From Cordia subcordata (taxonomy: Eukaryota; Streptophyta; Magnoliopsida; Boraginales; Cordiaceae): a stretch of 64,000 nucleotides of DNA. This document shows positions 23,066 to 32,200 of the stretch, in pieces. Both the position numbers and the translations under genes were made by a program. Position 1 is the stretch's first letter. Every line of letters begins with the position of its first letter. A model generated the notes under the pieces. That model saw only the letters and a program-made list of their open reading frames with translations. It made no database searches and had not been told where the DNA came from. The stretch lies in the NCBI GenBank assembly GCA_028554755.1, contig JAPTOF010000015.1, forward strand, positions 3,844,001 to 3,908,000. The letters are read 5' to 3'.

Positions 23066-24844
23066 TCAAACGTGAAAAATCATGTCCCGATTGCTCTTAA
23101 TTAGCCACCCCAATGCCTTCTTTTCATAATCAAGGGCTAAGGACACACTTTCCCCAAAAGTCAAAGATAGGTCTAATGCATGCAACATGGGAAATGTGTT
23201 TTCTAACCCTAGATAAAAATGTTCTATGCACGAAGGCACAAACGTGAGCTCCAAAAAGGAAGACTCAACGAAATGGGAAATTGGGGTTGGAACGACATTT
23301 GGAGAAGAAGGAGCGATGATATAGGAAGTGGATGTACTACACTCTTCTTCTCTACAAGATATAACATGATCAAGCCTAGGTCGTTCTAACTCCTCACAAA
23401 GGGTGGATTCGATCTTAATGGACTCTATTTCCATCAATGAATCGTCAAACATCCAAAGAGACCCATAGATCATTCTTTTAAGCACATCAATTCCTTTTTT
23501 ATGTGTCTTCTTAGAGTTGCTATTCTCTTCAACATCATGATTCTTAACTCCAAGAAACGAATCATCTAAAATCTCTGAAATTGATGTCTTGTTTTCCCCA
23601 ATGTATGACTTTAAGCCTTCACTAGCTACAGTCTCTTTGAATTCATCAATACATTCATCACTAGTGGGTGTCATCTCGCCATCATGCTTTTCATACGGGG
23701 TGGACACTAATGGAGGGGGCAATGGTGACTCAACGGATTCCTCATCATGTATGCATGAGTGCTCAAGGGGAGAATGCGCGCTAAACTCCTTAAATGCCGA
23801 CTCGAAATGCAATTGAGTACTATCGACACAAGACTCAACCTCCATGGGTACAGAATGTGTGGGATGAGGAGAAAGAAAAAATTCATGTGACTCCATGGGA
23901 GACGTTGAAAGCTTAGGAGGATAGGGTACCACTTCCTCTAAAACATAATCACAAGAGTCATCAAGAACCAAGTTATCATTAAGCTCATATTCATCCTCGC
24001 TACAAGATGTTATCTCTCCATCAACCTCTCTTTCTAGTTGTCTCTCCCATACATCATCATTTCCACCACTAGTCACCTCATCGTTAGGTCTCATCTCTAT
24101 CCCTTCAACTCGTTCTAAAGATATTTCATCATTCTCACTCATGAGTTGCACACTCTCAACCAATCTCTCCAAGGACACACCAAAAGATTTGGTGTCTCGC
24201 TTCAAACTCTCTAGTTCCTCTTGATTAGATTGGAGGAGAGATTGGGATTGCTCAAGCATTTGATCTAGTTGCTCCGAGAGTGTAGACATAACGAAAGAGG
24301 GTTCAACCGAGTGAAAAGGGTAGTCATTTTGAAAATCATTTTGCACATAACCATCAAAAAACTCGGGAGAGGAATGGGTGGAAAAAGAAAGTGTTAGAGG
24401 TGGGCAATTGAAACTAGAAGGTGAATGGAATAAAGAGTCATCTTGACCCCATTGTGAAAATGCATGATGTTGCTCCCTAGAATCATGATAGCTAGATGTA
24501 GATGCATGCATGGGCATATGATTGCTAGGGGCATAGGGCATTGCATGCAATCGGGGATAAGAGTGGAAGGTGGGACAAGCACTAGAAAAGTGAGCACGGC
24601 TTCCACAATGATTGCAATAAGAAGAATATGCATCCCTATAGTCATGATTACTAAATGAAGATGTATGAGATGTTGCATGACTATAGGGGTCATTAGTAGC
24701 ACTAGCCCTAGGTGGGAAATTCTCGTGGGGACAGAAAACTATAGGATGCATGAAACTTCCACACAAACGACATGCATAAGAGACACTTTCGGGTGCTGGG
24801 GAAGAGGATACAAGTGACCACCAAGAAGCATTAGGATCGGTCAT
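23066..24844 (-). CDS. Family D ORF: double zinc-knuckle, coiled-coil protein without pol domains
   Basis: Intact ORF of 592 codons from ATG at 24844; an upstream TTG extends it by two codons only. It starts about 180 bases after the primer-binding site, as a gag would. Two CX2CX4HX4C knuckles lie near the N-terminus: CRLCGSFMHPIVFC (about residue 25) and CNHCGSRAHFSSAC (about residue 76). A Ser/His/Tyr-rich stretch follows, then a predicted coiled coil (LSEQLDQMLEQSQSLLQSNQ, about residues 188-245). Then comes a long acidic region, MIYGSLWMFDDSL (shared with family B) and a C-terminal ALDYEKKALGWLIK, resembling the linker before RT in Athila/Tat polyproteins. There is no capsid-like gag, protease or RT. 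It may bind nucleic acid; the function is unknown. Confidence 0.75.
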   Translation of the reverse strand: MTDPNASWWSLVSSSPAPESVSYACRLCGSFMHPIVFCPHENFPPRASATNDPYSHATSHTSSFSNHDYRDAYSSYCNHCGSRAHFSSACPTFHSYPRLHAMPYAPSNHMPMHASTSSYHDSREQHHAFSQWGQDDSLFHSPSSFNCPPLTLSFSTHSSPEFFDGYVQNDFQNDYPFHSVEPSFVMSTLSEQLDQMLEQSQSLLQSNQEELESLKRDTKSFGVSLERLVESVQLMSENDEISLERVEGIEMRPNDEVTSGGNDDVWERQLEREVDGEITSCSEDEYELNDNLVLDDSCDYVLEEVVPYPPKLSTSPMESHEFFLSPHPTHSVPMEVESCVDSTQLHFESAFKEFSAHSPLEHSCIHDEESVESPLPPPLVSTPYEKHDGEMTPTSDECIDEFKETVASEGLKSYIGENKTSISEILDDSFLGVKNHDVEENSNSKKTHKKGIDVLKRMIYGSLWMFDDSLMEIESIKIESTLCEELERPRLDHVISCREEECSTSTSYIIAPSSPNVVPTPISHFVESSFLELTFVPSCIEHFYLGLENTFPMLHALDLSLTFGESVSLALDYEKKALGWLIKSNRDMIFHV

Positions 24845-25022
24845 ATTCAATGAATCACAAGTAAAACCTCCTCACAAACAATTTTTTTAATTAATTTTTT
24901 TAATTTTTTTAATTTTAATTTTCTTTTTAAGTTTTCGAAAAAATGGAAAACAAGTAAAAATAAGCCACACGCAAGCAACCAATTGCAAACACAAAAGCAC
25001 ACAAAGAACCAATACCGTGCCT

Positions 25023-25039
25023 CCCCGGCAACGGCGCCA
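25023..25039 (-). promoter_or_regulatory. Primer-binding site, tRNA-Asp(GUC), family D
   Basis: The + strand CCCCGGCAACGGCGCCA is identical to the 3' end of plant tRNA-Asp(GUC) including CCA, so the element's strand is fully complementary to the tRNA. A 6-base spacer separates it from the 5' LTR at 25046. Diverged copies of the same site are at 34538-34554 (family B) and 38113-38129 (family A). Confidence 0.92.
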
Positions 25040-25045
25040 AAAACT

Positions 25046-26714
25046 TGATATCGCTATTTGAGCACAAGCCTTAATAGCCCGCAAGTGCACGGGACGTGTG
25101 CAGTACAGTGTGTGCAAGTGCGGGGTCGAATCCACAGGGAGGCTACCTTAGTTTAGTTTCTGTGTACTGGGGTGCCTTAAACTAGCTACGTGCGTATGTG
25201 TACTTACTTTGAGATGGAAGGGAACTCGGAAAAAAAAAAAAAAAAAAACTAATCTATGGAGGAACTTAAGGGAACCAAACTAAGGAAGGAGACACTAATA
25301 AAGAAGAAGGGGGACCTAGGGCGATTGCATTGCAACTAGACTTGGGCTATGAGAACGGATGAGGTCTATCTAAGGCTCGAGACTTCTATTGCCGTTGTGT
25401 TGATCGGGGGTTCTCTAACCAATACTAGTGGTTTAACCCATTAGCTAGATTTAAAGCTAAGGGCCAATCCTCCTAGCCTCAATTCGTGTGTAGAACTTAT
25501 CCTCTTGGCTGGGTTTAAAGCCAAGGACTAGCATCTAAACACTACGTGACATTAAGGCTCAATTAACCAACACTAATGTGGATGAGGGATACTCTAGTCT
25601 AGGTTAACTTATCCGCTTGGCTGGATTTAAAGCCAAGGACTAGCACCTAAACTCGACTAAGCAAAGCATGTAACCTATTAGCTGGATTTAAAGCTAAAGC
25701 CTACTCTACTAAGCAAAGCCATGAGATTACGCACAATCACATCACCCAAATAAGTAGATAAGAGCATTTGAAGCACAAATAACACATGCATATTCACTTA
25801 GGCATTTTAACAAACACATAGACATGCTTGATTTCCAATACATAGACATATTGAATCATGCCATAAATTTATGTAAATAAATATGTATTAAGAGCCAAAT
25901 ATCTACACAAATCCATTATTCAACGCCTAATCTAATATACAATAACAATCAACCCTAAATCTAGCCTAATCTAGCAACATATTTACAAGAAATAGAGAAA
26001 GAACAAGAAGAACTTCCCTAAATTCTTGCTTCCAAATCCGTACAAATCCTTCAATTCTTTGTTTGCTGCTTCAATCCTTGCTTGGTGTAGGGTTTAGATG
26101 GTGGTTTAGAGTGGTTTGTGTAGTGGGTCGAGGTTAGGGTTTATTAGGGTTTAAGAAATAAAAGTTCCTCCCCTCAAAAGGGCTGAAAAGTGGCTTAAAT
26201 AAAGCTTTCAACGCGTCCAGCCGGGGGCCCAGCCGGTTGACCGGCTTTGGGCCTAAGTCGTCCGGCCAAAATTGGCCCAGGTTCTGATCTGGCCGGTCGA
26301 CCGGCTCCTCTTTCTTGCTCGACCGGCTTCAATCTTGATGCTCTCTGGACTGGCCGGTCAACCGGCTTCTTGAGGAACTCGACCAGCTCTAAATCTTTTA
26401 TTCTCTGGAGCGGCCGGTCGACCGGCTCTTCGTCTAAGCCGACCGGCTGGATCAGAATGCTCTCTTCTTTATTTCTTTTCTTCCGGTCTTCATCCGTTAG
26501 CTCATTTCTTCCTCGTATACGCTTGAACCCTTCCAAAACATTCCTAAAACATGGAATATAACACTTAGTATAGTATTTATGCACATAAATACATTAAGTA
26601 CGAATATTAACAAATATGCATAAACTTTATACTAAGCGCACTTAATTATGCTCTGAACACCCTTAAATATGTATGGCAAAACTAGATGCAAACATGCACA
26701 AATGACACACATCA
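25046..26714 (-). repeat. 5' LTR of family D
   Basis: 1,669 bp. In sense it begins TGATGTGTGTCATTTG at 26714 and ends GCGATATCA at 25046. U3 contains a dense cluster of GGCCGGTCGACCGGC-type palindromes (26220-26460), followed downstream by a TTTATTTAAG box near 26199 that may be its TATA element. U5 has four hairpins (25441-25697) and the conserved GTCGAATCCACAGGGAGG block (25125-25142). Confidence 0.92.
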
Positions 26715-27293
26715 CAGTGAATTTGTAATAGGTTTCATATAGAACAAGTTATCATGCATGCTACCGGAACAGATAATATATCCATCTCTACTGATATCAA
26801 CACCAGAATGGAAATTAATGCCAAAACCATCTAATATTAATTGTGAAACAGAGATAAGGTTTTTACGTACATCCAGAACATAATAAACATTGCTCAAAAA
26901 TAACTTCCTATTACGTGGAAAATTTAAGCACATTCCTCCCACTACAGCAGCTTATACTTTTGCTCTGTTACCCATCCTCAGAGCAAATTCCCCTTTAGCT
27001 AGTTCCTTCATTTCCTGAAACCAATGCAAAGAATTGCAAATATGGTTAGTGGCTTCAAAATCTAGAATCCAAGAATCATTAGAATCAACCACTAAATAGG
27101 TTTCAATGTAGAACAAAAGAGGTGTACTTATCTGGCCTCGTGCCAGGTACTTCGGGCAATCCCTTTTCTAGTGCCCTTTCTGGCCATACCTAAAGCATTT
27201 GCCCTTAGGCTTTTTACCTGTTAATTATTTGAGTTGTTTACCATTTTTCTTCTTTTTCCCTTGACCACGTTTTTGCTTCCCTTTTCCTTTGAA
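26715..27293 (-). pseudogene. Copia zinc knuckle and protease region
   Basis: Minus-strand continuation of copia gag-pol. The nucleocapsid knuckle reads CFRYGQKGH-stop-KRDC: the second Cys is Tyr and the residue after the His is a stop. Protease-like sequence follows: SNDSWILDFEATNHICNSLHW (the usual D-S-G/A-A motif altered to DFEAT), MGGMCLNFPRNRKLFLSNVYY and LDVRKNLISVSQLILDGFGI. It ends KPITNSL at the family D insertion at 26714. The downstream integrase is at 19733 and below. Confidence 0.8.
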
Positions 27294-27950
27294 CTATTTC
27301 CTTTTCGAGTTAAGTCCAAAAGTGGATGCTTGAACTATGTTTACGTGGCCCTTATTTTTCATTATGGCTTCTGTAGCTGGGAGCTCTTTCATTAATTCTA
27401 TCATATCCATCTTCATCTTGCCCATATTATAATTAAGCTTGAACTGGGTGTAAGATGGTGGTAGAGTCTCCAAAATCATGTCTACCTTTGACTGTTTATC
27501 TATGTTTGCCCCTAGGATCTCGGCAGTATTGAAGTAATCCATCATTTTGAGCATATGCTCTCTGACAGATGCACCTTCTACCATCCTTTGATTCATAATT
27601 TCTCTAAGAGCACATTTCTTTGCGGGTTTACTCTTATCGACAAACATACGAGACAGTGAGGTCATGATTTCTTTTGCAGTTTCCATATGATGATGCTTGC
27701 TTTGCAAAATATTTGACATAGAAGCCATCATATAGCACTTGGCCATACTATGGGCCTTCTGCCATTTTGCCTCAGCATCTTTTTGGGCTTCAGAAGAGTT
27801 TTCCCTCACAACAGGATAATGAGTTGTTAGGACATACTTGTACTCTTCTGCGGTAAGTACTATGTCCAAGTTTCATTCCCAGTCCACAAAATTCAGTCCA
27901 GTGAGCTTGTGCTCTTTGAGAATTGTAGCTAGTGGACTGAATGAAGGCAT
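27294..27950 (-). pseudogene. Copia gag (UBN2-type)
   Basis: Starts at ATG 27950 with MPSFSPLATILKEHKLTGLN and FVDWE, then a stop (TGA) before NLDIVLTAEEYKYVL. The remaining 190 codons are open: AKWQKAHSMAKCYMMASMSN, MTSLSRMFVDKSK, REIMNQRMVEGASVREHMLK, ILETLPPSYTQFKLNYNM. This is the plant copia gag polyprotein fold (UBN2/DUF4219 type), which forms the virus-like particle. Apart from the early stop it is well preserved, which agrees with an element of moderate age. Confidence 0.88.
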
Positions 27951-29538
27951 TTTTCTGGATATACAACAATATAATCATAATTATTTTATGAGTATGGAAT
28001 TGATGCATGTATAATATGCATGTTATCTTAGGAAATAAAACATACATGTACTTTTACATCATTTGCCTTTGAGTAGATTAACCCTTAAACTACTCGATGT
28101 AACAGTGTCTTAATGTCCTCACGAGAACTCCACCGATGGGATGGTTGAACTTATGAACGTTAAGTTAAGCGCCACTACTTATTTGAATTGAAAATTATCT
28201 AGATATTTTCTAATTTGAATAATTCAATCACTGTTTCGTTTCGCTTCTTAAATCTGATAGCAAACTCTATCGATGTGATAGCCGAACCTACCATTTAAGT
28301 TGAGTATATTCCCATTCCTTATGTTCATTCATCATAACATTCTTGATTTAAGCCCTCCGATGGGGTAGTGACTTTAATCAATGTTGTGTGAGGCGATCTT
28401 TAATAAAGAATTCCACCGATAGGATGGCCAAACTCACTAACACCCTTTTTGAATAAACATTTTAAATTCACCTTGCTAAATCTTGGTAAAGTGTCACCCT
28501 CCGATAGGGAACTTAATGACATTTACCATTAGCGTGAATCAGATATCGAAAGCCGTGGGGTATTTCTAGTCCCCTCTCCTACTTAATATTTTAACAAAAG
28601 AGTTTTCTCTATTTTGGTATTCTCGCTTTTTGTTTTAGATCTAAACACACTTTGGATTTGCGAAACACTTTGGTTTTTGCGAATCCCCTTTGTATTACTA
28701 AAACATTGCAATACCATAATAGATTACTTATCTAAATCTAGGTGTATGGACCCATAGGTTGTCATATTTTAAATCTCAAGTTAAGTTTTTCATTTTTTGT
28801 CATGAGATTGTATGGCATCTTTAGACATAATTGCTTACAATTATCTTATCTAAGTCAATCTCTTGAACTTAACTATCTCTGAGAAATTAACACATAGGAT
28901 TGGCCAATTTTAAAAACCTAATGAGTGGGCATATTTTTAGGTGGTAATCATGTTTATGCATATGCAAATATGTTAAAACATATGTCAATGCATTATAAAC
29001 ATCCACCAAAATACGTTAAAAATCTCTCTTTGATGGCTCCCTGCAATCTTAAACAAAACAGCACACTTAACAGATTTTTCTGCCTCAGCCTATCGTCCGT
29101 CAGTAGGAGCCCGTCGACTGAGCTGGTCGACCGGGAAGCTCACCCGACAGAGTGTTCCTCCATGCTGTTTTCTTGTTTTTCTCCTTGGTCTTTAAATATT
29201 ACAATAATACACTTTGCTATTGCTAATACAAGCTTTATAAAGAAACATTATAAGGATATCAAAATATCTTATGCTTCTTTTAAATGAAACCACAAGTAAT
29301 AACCATAAATATTTATACATGAAATCGGCTATGGCCAAGCTTTGTTGACCGTACACGACAATTTATCACGCATACGTACAAATCATCAAGGGGATTTTAT
29401 ATTACCTGCACATACAAATATAAAACCACAAGTATATGCAACACAAGATTTCCTAATCTTGCCACTCACAAGATGACTAACATATTTATGCAAATACAAT
29501 ATTCTTGCATAGTCCAAGTGCGTTGTATGTGAGCCTAA
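27951..29538 (-). other. Copia 5' leader with degenerate repeats
   Basis: A 1.6-kb untranslated leader between primer-binding site and gag. Between about 28125 and 28515 a word like CACCGATGGGATGGTTGAACT (+ strand, variable) recurs five times at 80-130-bp spacing (near 28128, 28262, 28350, 28418 and 28498). Near 29107-29132 lie GTCGACTGAGCTGGTCGACC-like palindromic words resembling the gypsy U3 clusters. No gene is seen. Confidence 0.6.
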
Positions 29539-29550
29539 GCTCTGATACCA
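29539..29550 (-). promoter_or_regulatory. Primer-binding site, initiator tRNA-Met
   Basis: The minus strand TGGTATCAGAGC lies two bases inside the 5' LTR end. It matches the complement of the plant initiator tRNA-Met 3' end used by most copia elements. Confidence 0.93.
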
Positions 29551-29552
29551 GT

Positions 29553-31444
29553 TGTAGAATCAATAATATTACATGTGGTCTATCCTAGTCCATATTTTCA
29601 AAAAAACTACCAACAAAACATGCTAGGAAAATAAAATAACCACATAACACACACAAGAACATGCTTAAGAACGTATAGAACATAACTAGTATTTGCGAAA
29701 TATGTAAAGCTAACCTCTTGAAGCGTGGGGCCTTTGATGAAGCTAAAACCATCACGAGCTTTGTTCCTGCTCACGAACAAGGCCACCAAAAAAACTTTAC
29801 TATAAGGGTGTCACAATATGAAACTCCCTAATCTTTTTCCCTATTGTTAAGGAGACTTTTCCTGAGAGAATAGCCTCTTGTGTAGGAAGAAGCAAAGTAA
29901 TATGCTTTTAAAAATCTAGAGCAAAAAACCACACAATAAGTGCATACTATGTATTGTAGTATTCTCTTGCCAAAATGGAAGAGATCAACTACAAAATTTT
30001 TGTATGCTAGAAATGGTTTAAGGTCTTGCCTATTTATAGAAAAAGTTTGGCACCTAAACCTTGTAAATTTTCCATGTGGGAAACTTTTTCCTAGTAGTAA
30101 ATGTTTGCCATATGTCATGGAAATTACTTGTATAATTTGAATTCTTCATGGAAGTTACTTGTACAATTTGAATTCTTCATGGAAGTTACTTGTAAAATTT
30201 GAATTCTTCATGTAATAACTTTCTAGTACATGTCTTGGAAGATTGGCTAAGCCCGCAATCTAAGCCCAACATATAGTCCATAATCCATGTGGAGGCCCAA
30301 GCCCAATAAGAAACCATCCAAGCTTTGGCCCAATAAGGCTACTACCACAATATGGAATTTGCTCTTTCAAGATTACTCTCTCAAAGTCATTCCAACTACG
30401 GAAAGGACCAAGAAGACACAATTAACCTTGGCTTCAAAAAATAATAAAAACAATGTCCTTGCCCAATTGGGCAACATAATAATAATTATTTTTAACTCCG
30501 ATCTATTCCACCATAAGATCAAAGTTGCACTCCAAGAATAATTGCTATTACCCAAAAGCTTGTCACAAAAGAGTGTGAACTTTGTCTTTGACCTACTAAA
30601 TAACCGACCATAATGCCCCTCTATGTATACCCACAGCTAAGACCAGTCCTTTGGCCTATGTACTATCACTCCTTAGCTGTATCTTTTTCTGTTGGGTTTC
30701 TTGTCCTATTCCCAACCATCCTTGGTCATGGAATCTTTTGATCTCAGGAGCGACTCTCAAGCCATATGACCAATACACCCATAAAGGTAGTATCAGTAGA
30801 TCTAGATTCGGATGATAAATATGGACAATCCCAAAGAGGGTACATAGATTTCATATTGCATATGCATGTTCCAATTAATTAGAACTTAGCACTCAATGCA
30901 TAAGGCTATTGATCCTAATAAAGTAAGATCTCACCCACAGTGAATCAAAGTACCAAACCCTACTTCATTAGTTTATCCACATATGCTCAAGATTAAGAAC
31001 AATGATTATTTAGTAGCAGTGAGTATCTTGTTTTCTTTCTTTGATAGTAAATCTATAGAAAACATACTCACAATGGTACTCCCAAATACGTGACACGTAC
31101 TATTGAGACAAATTTGAAAAGTCCTCTAATGACCTAGGTAGATCACCCTCAACGAGGAGACTTACTCAATATAACATTACCCCGATAGAGTACCCAACAC
31201 TACCATTCAGTTTCAGACTCAATTTATGACGTGACTAAATCTAAACTTAGACCTACTGTGCGTCCAGCCTCACTGTGCACCCAAGTCATTAGTTCAAGTC
31301 AAGGGACCTTTATACATACATCAATAAAACATTTCATAGGTAATTTGTAAGGAACTCATAATGCCATTTAACAAAATGATTATACATTATATAACATCCA
31401 AAATGTTATATATAAGTGAGCTTTAGGGCATACTAATCCTAACA
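29553..31444 (-). repeat. Copia 5' LTR (C4), minus strand
   Basis: 1,892 bp, + strand TGTAGAATCAATAATATT to CATACTAATCCTAACA. It carries the same threefold 31-bp minisatellite as C3 (about 30115-30213) and an intact TATA box (minus strand TATAAATAG, 30030-30038). It lies directly against family B protease sequence at 31445. Confidence 0.92.
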
Positions 31445-32200
31445 AAAAGTCCATGCCTTGCATATCAAGATCAAAAGAATTGACCTCAAAGGACTTGTCA
31501 AACTTATGATTATCACTTCTAAAAGTAGAGGCTATGCATCCCTCCTCAAAGGCCTCTCGGTCAAGGCTAGCTAGGGTGTCCCTAAACTTTCTCAATTCAT
31601 CATTCTCAACCATGGTCTCCTTATCATAGATCTCAACAGACGGGTCTATCACTTTAATCATAAAGCAATCTTCCTCATCATTATCTCTACCTACACTAGC
31701 TTTACGGGTCTATCACCTTAATCATAAAGCAATCTTTCTCATCATTATCTCTACTTACACTAGCTCTATTTACCTCCTCTACAACTTTCATGGTGGATCT
31801 CAAATTCCTAAACTTAATCTTCAACAACCTCAATTTACATTGAATAACTACATTTGTAGTGGCAAGAAAGGGGTAACCTAGGAGAATAGGAGTGGAATGC
31901 CTAGAAATGTGTCCCAAGTCCATATCTAGCACTATAAAGTCTATCGGGTACACAAACTCACCAACTTGAACCATAACATCCTCCACTATACTTCTAGGTC
32001 TACACTCAGATCTATCAATTAGCTAGAGAGTAATGTGTGAAGGAGTCAACTCATCTAGACCTAGCTACTGATAGACAAAATAAGGAATGAGGTTTACACT
32101 AGACCCTAAATCTAATAAAATGTGGTCAATCTGAGTCTCTCTAATGTGACAAGGAAAGGTGAATGCTCTCAGATCACTAGATGAGAAGATGTGCAAATAC
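31445..32200 (-). pseudogene. Family B gypsy protease
   Basis: Minus-strand retropepsin of Athila/Tat type. The catalytic motif LLDLGSSVNLIPYFVYQ (Asp codon 32110-32112) is present, followed by LGLDELTPSHITL, a stop, IDRSECRPRSIVEDVMVQVG, EFVYPIDFIVLDMD and ILLGYPFLATTNVVIQ. The C-terminal half is open as two overlapping pieces (31986-31702 and 31661-31445), with a local duplication of about 55 bases around 31645-31740 (TCACTTTAATCATAAAGCAA repeated). It ends at MQGMDF where the copia LTR begins. Confidence 0.8.

Larger units (their letters stand above)
19734..26714 (-). mobile_element. Family D non-autonomous gypsy-type element, minus strand
   Basis: A 6,981-bp element: 5' LTR 25046-26714, exact tRNA-Asp primer-binding site 25023-25039, one intact 592-codon ORF, about 1.6 kb non-coding, polypurine tract, 3' LTR 19734-21394. 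It has no protease, RT, RNase H or integrase. Flanks CAATG (19729-19733) and CAGTG (26715-26719) form a target duplication with one mismatch. The LTRs look nearly identical by eye, so the insertion is young. It lies between protease and integrase of the copia element, whose frame resumes on the far side. It would need pol proteins supplied by another gypsy element. Confidence 0.88.
15114..31444 (-). mobile_element. Ty1/copia element, minus strand, split by family D element
   Basis: A complete but decayed copia element: 5' LTR 29553-31444, PBS 29539-29550, leader, gag 27950-27294, zinc knuckle and protease to 26715, then (after family D at 19734-26714) integrase, RT and RNase H 19733-17078, polypurine tract and 3' LTR 15114-17063. 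Without the nested element it is about 9.35 kb. Both LTRs share a threefold 31-bp minisatellite that C1, C2 and C5 lack, which supports pairing them. Flanks are AATGG and AAAAG (three of five positions agree), so the target duplication is weak. The host is gypsy family B. Confidence 0.88.

Noticed and set aside
25121..25142. tRNA B-box-like GGGTCGAATCC in LTR D (and similar words in LTR B)
   Set aside because: No A box or cloverleaf is present around it; it is part of the conserved U5 block of these gypsy LTRs.
26195..26584. Overlapping open frames of about 100-129 codons on both strands in LTR D
   Set aside because: They are caused by the repetitive GGTCGACCGG palindromes, which read open in several frames; no protein similarity is seen and they lie in U3.
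15109..31449. Target duplication of the large copia element
   Set aside because: AATGG and AAAAG agree at only three positions; I therefore rely on shared LTR repeats, PBS and internal order, and do not claim a duplication.
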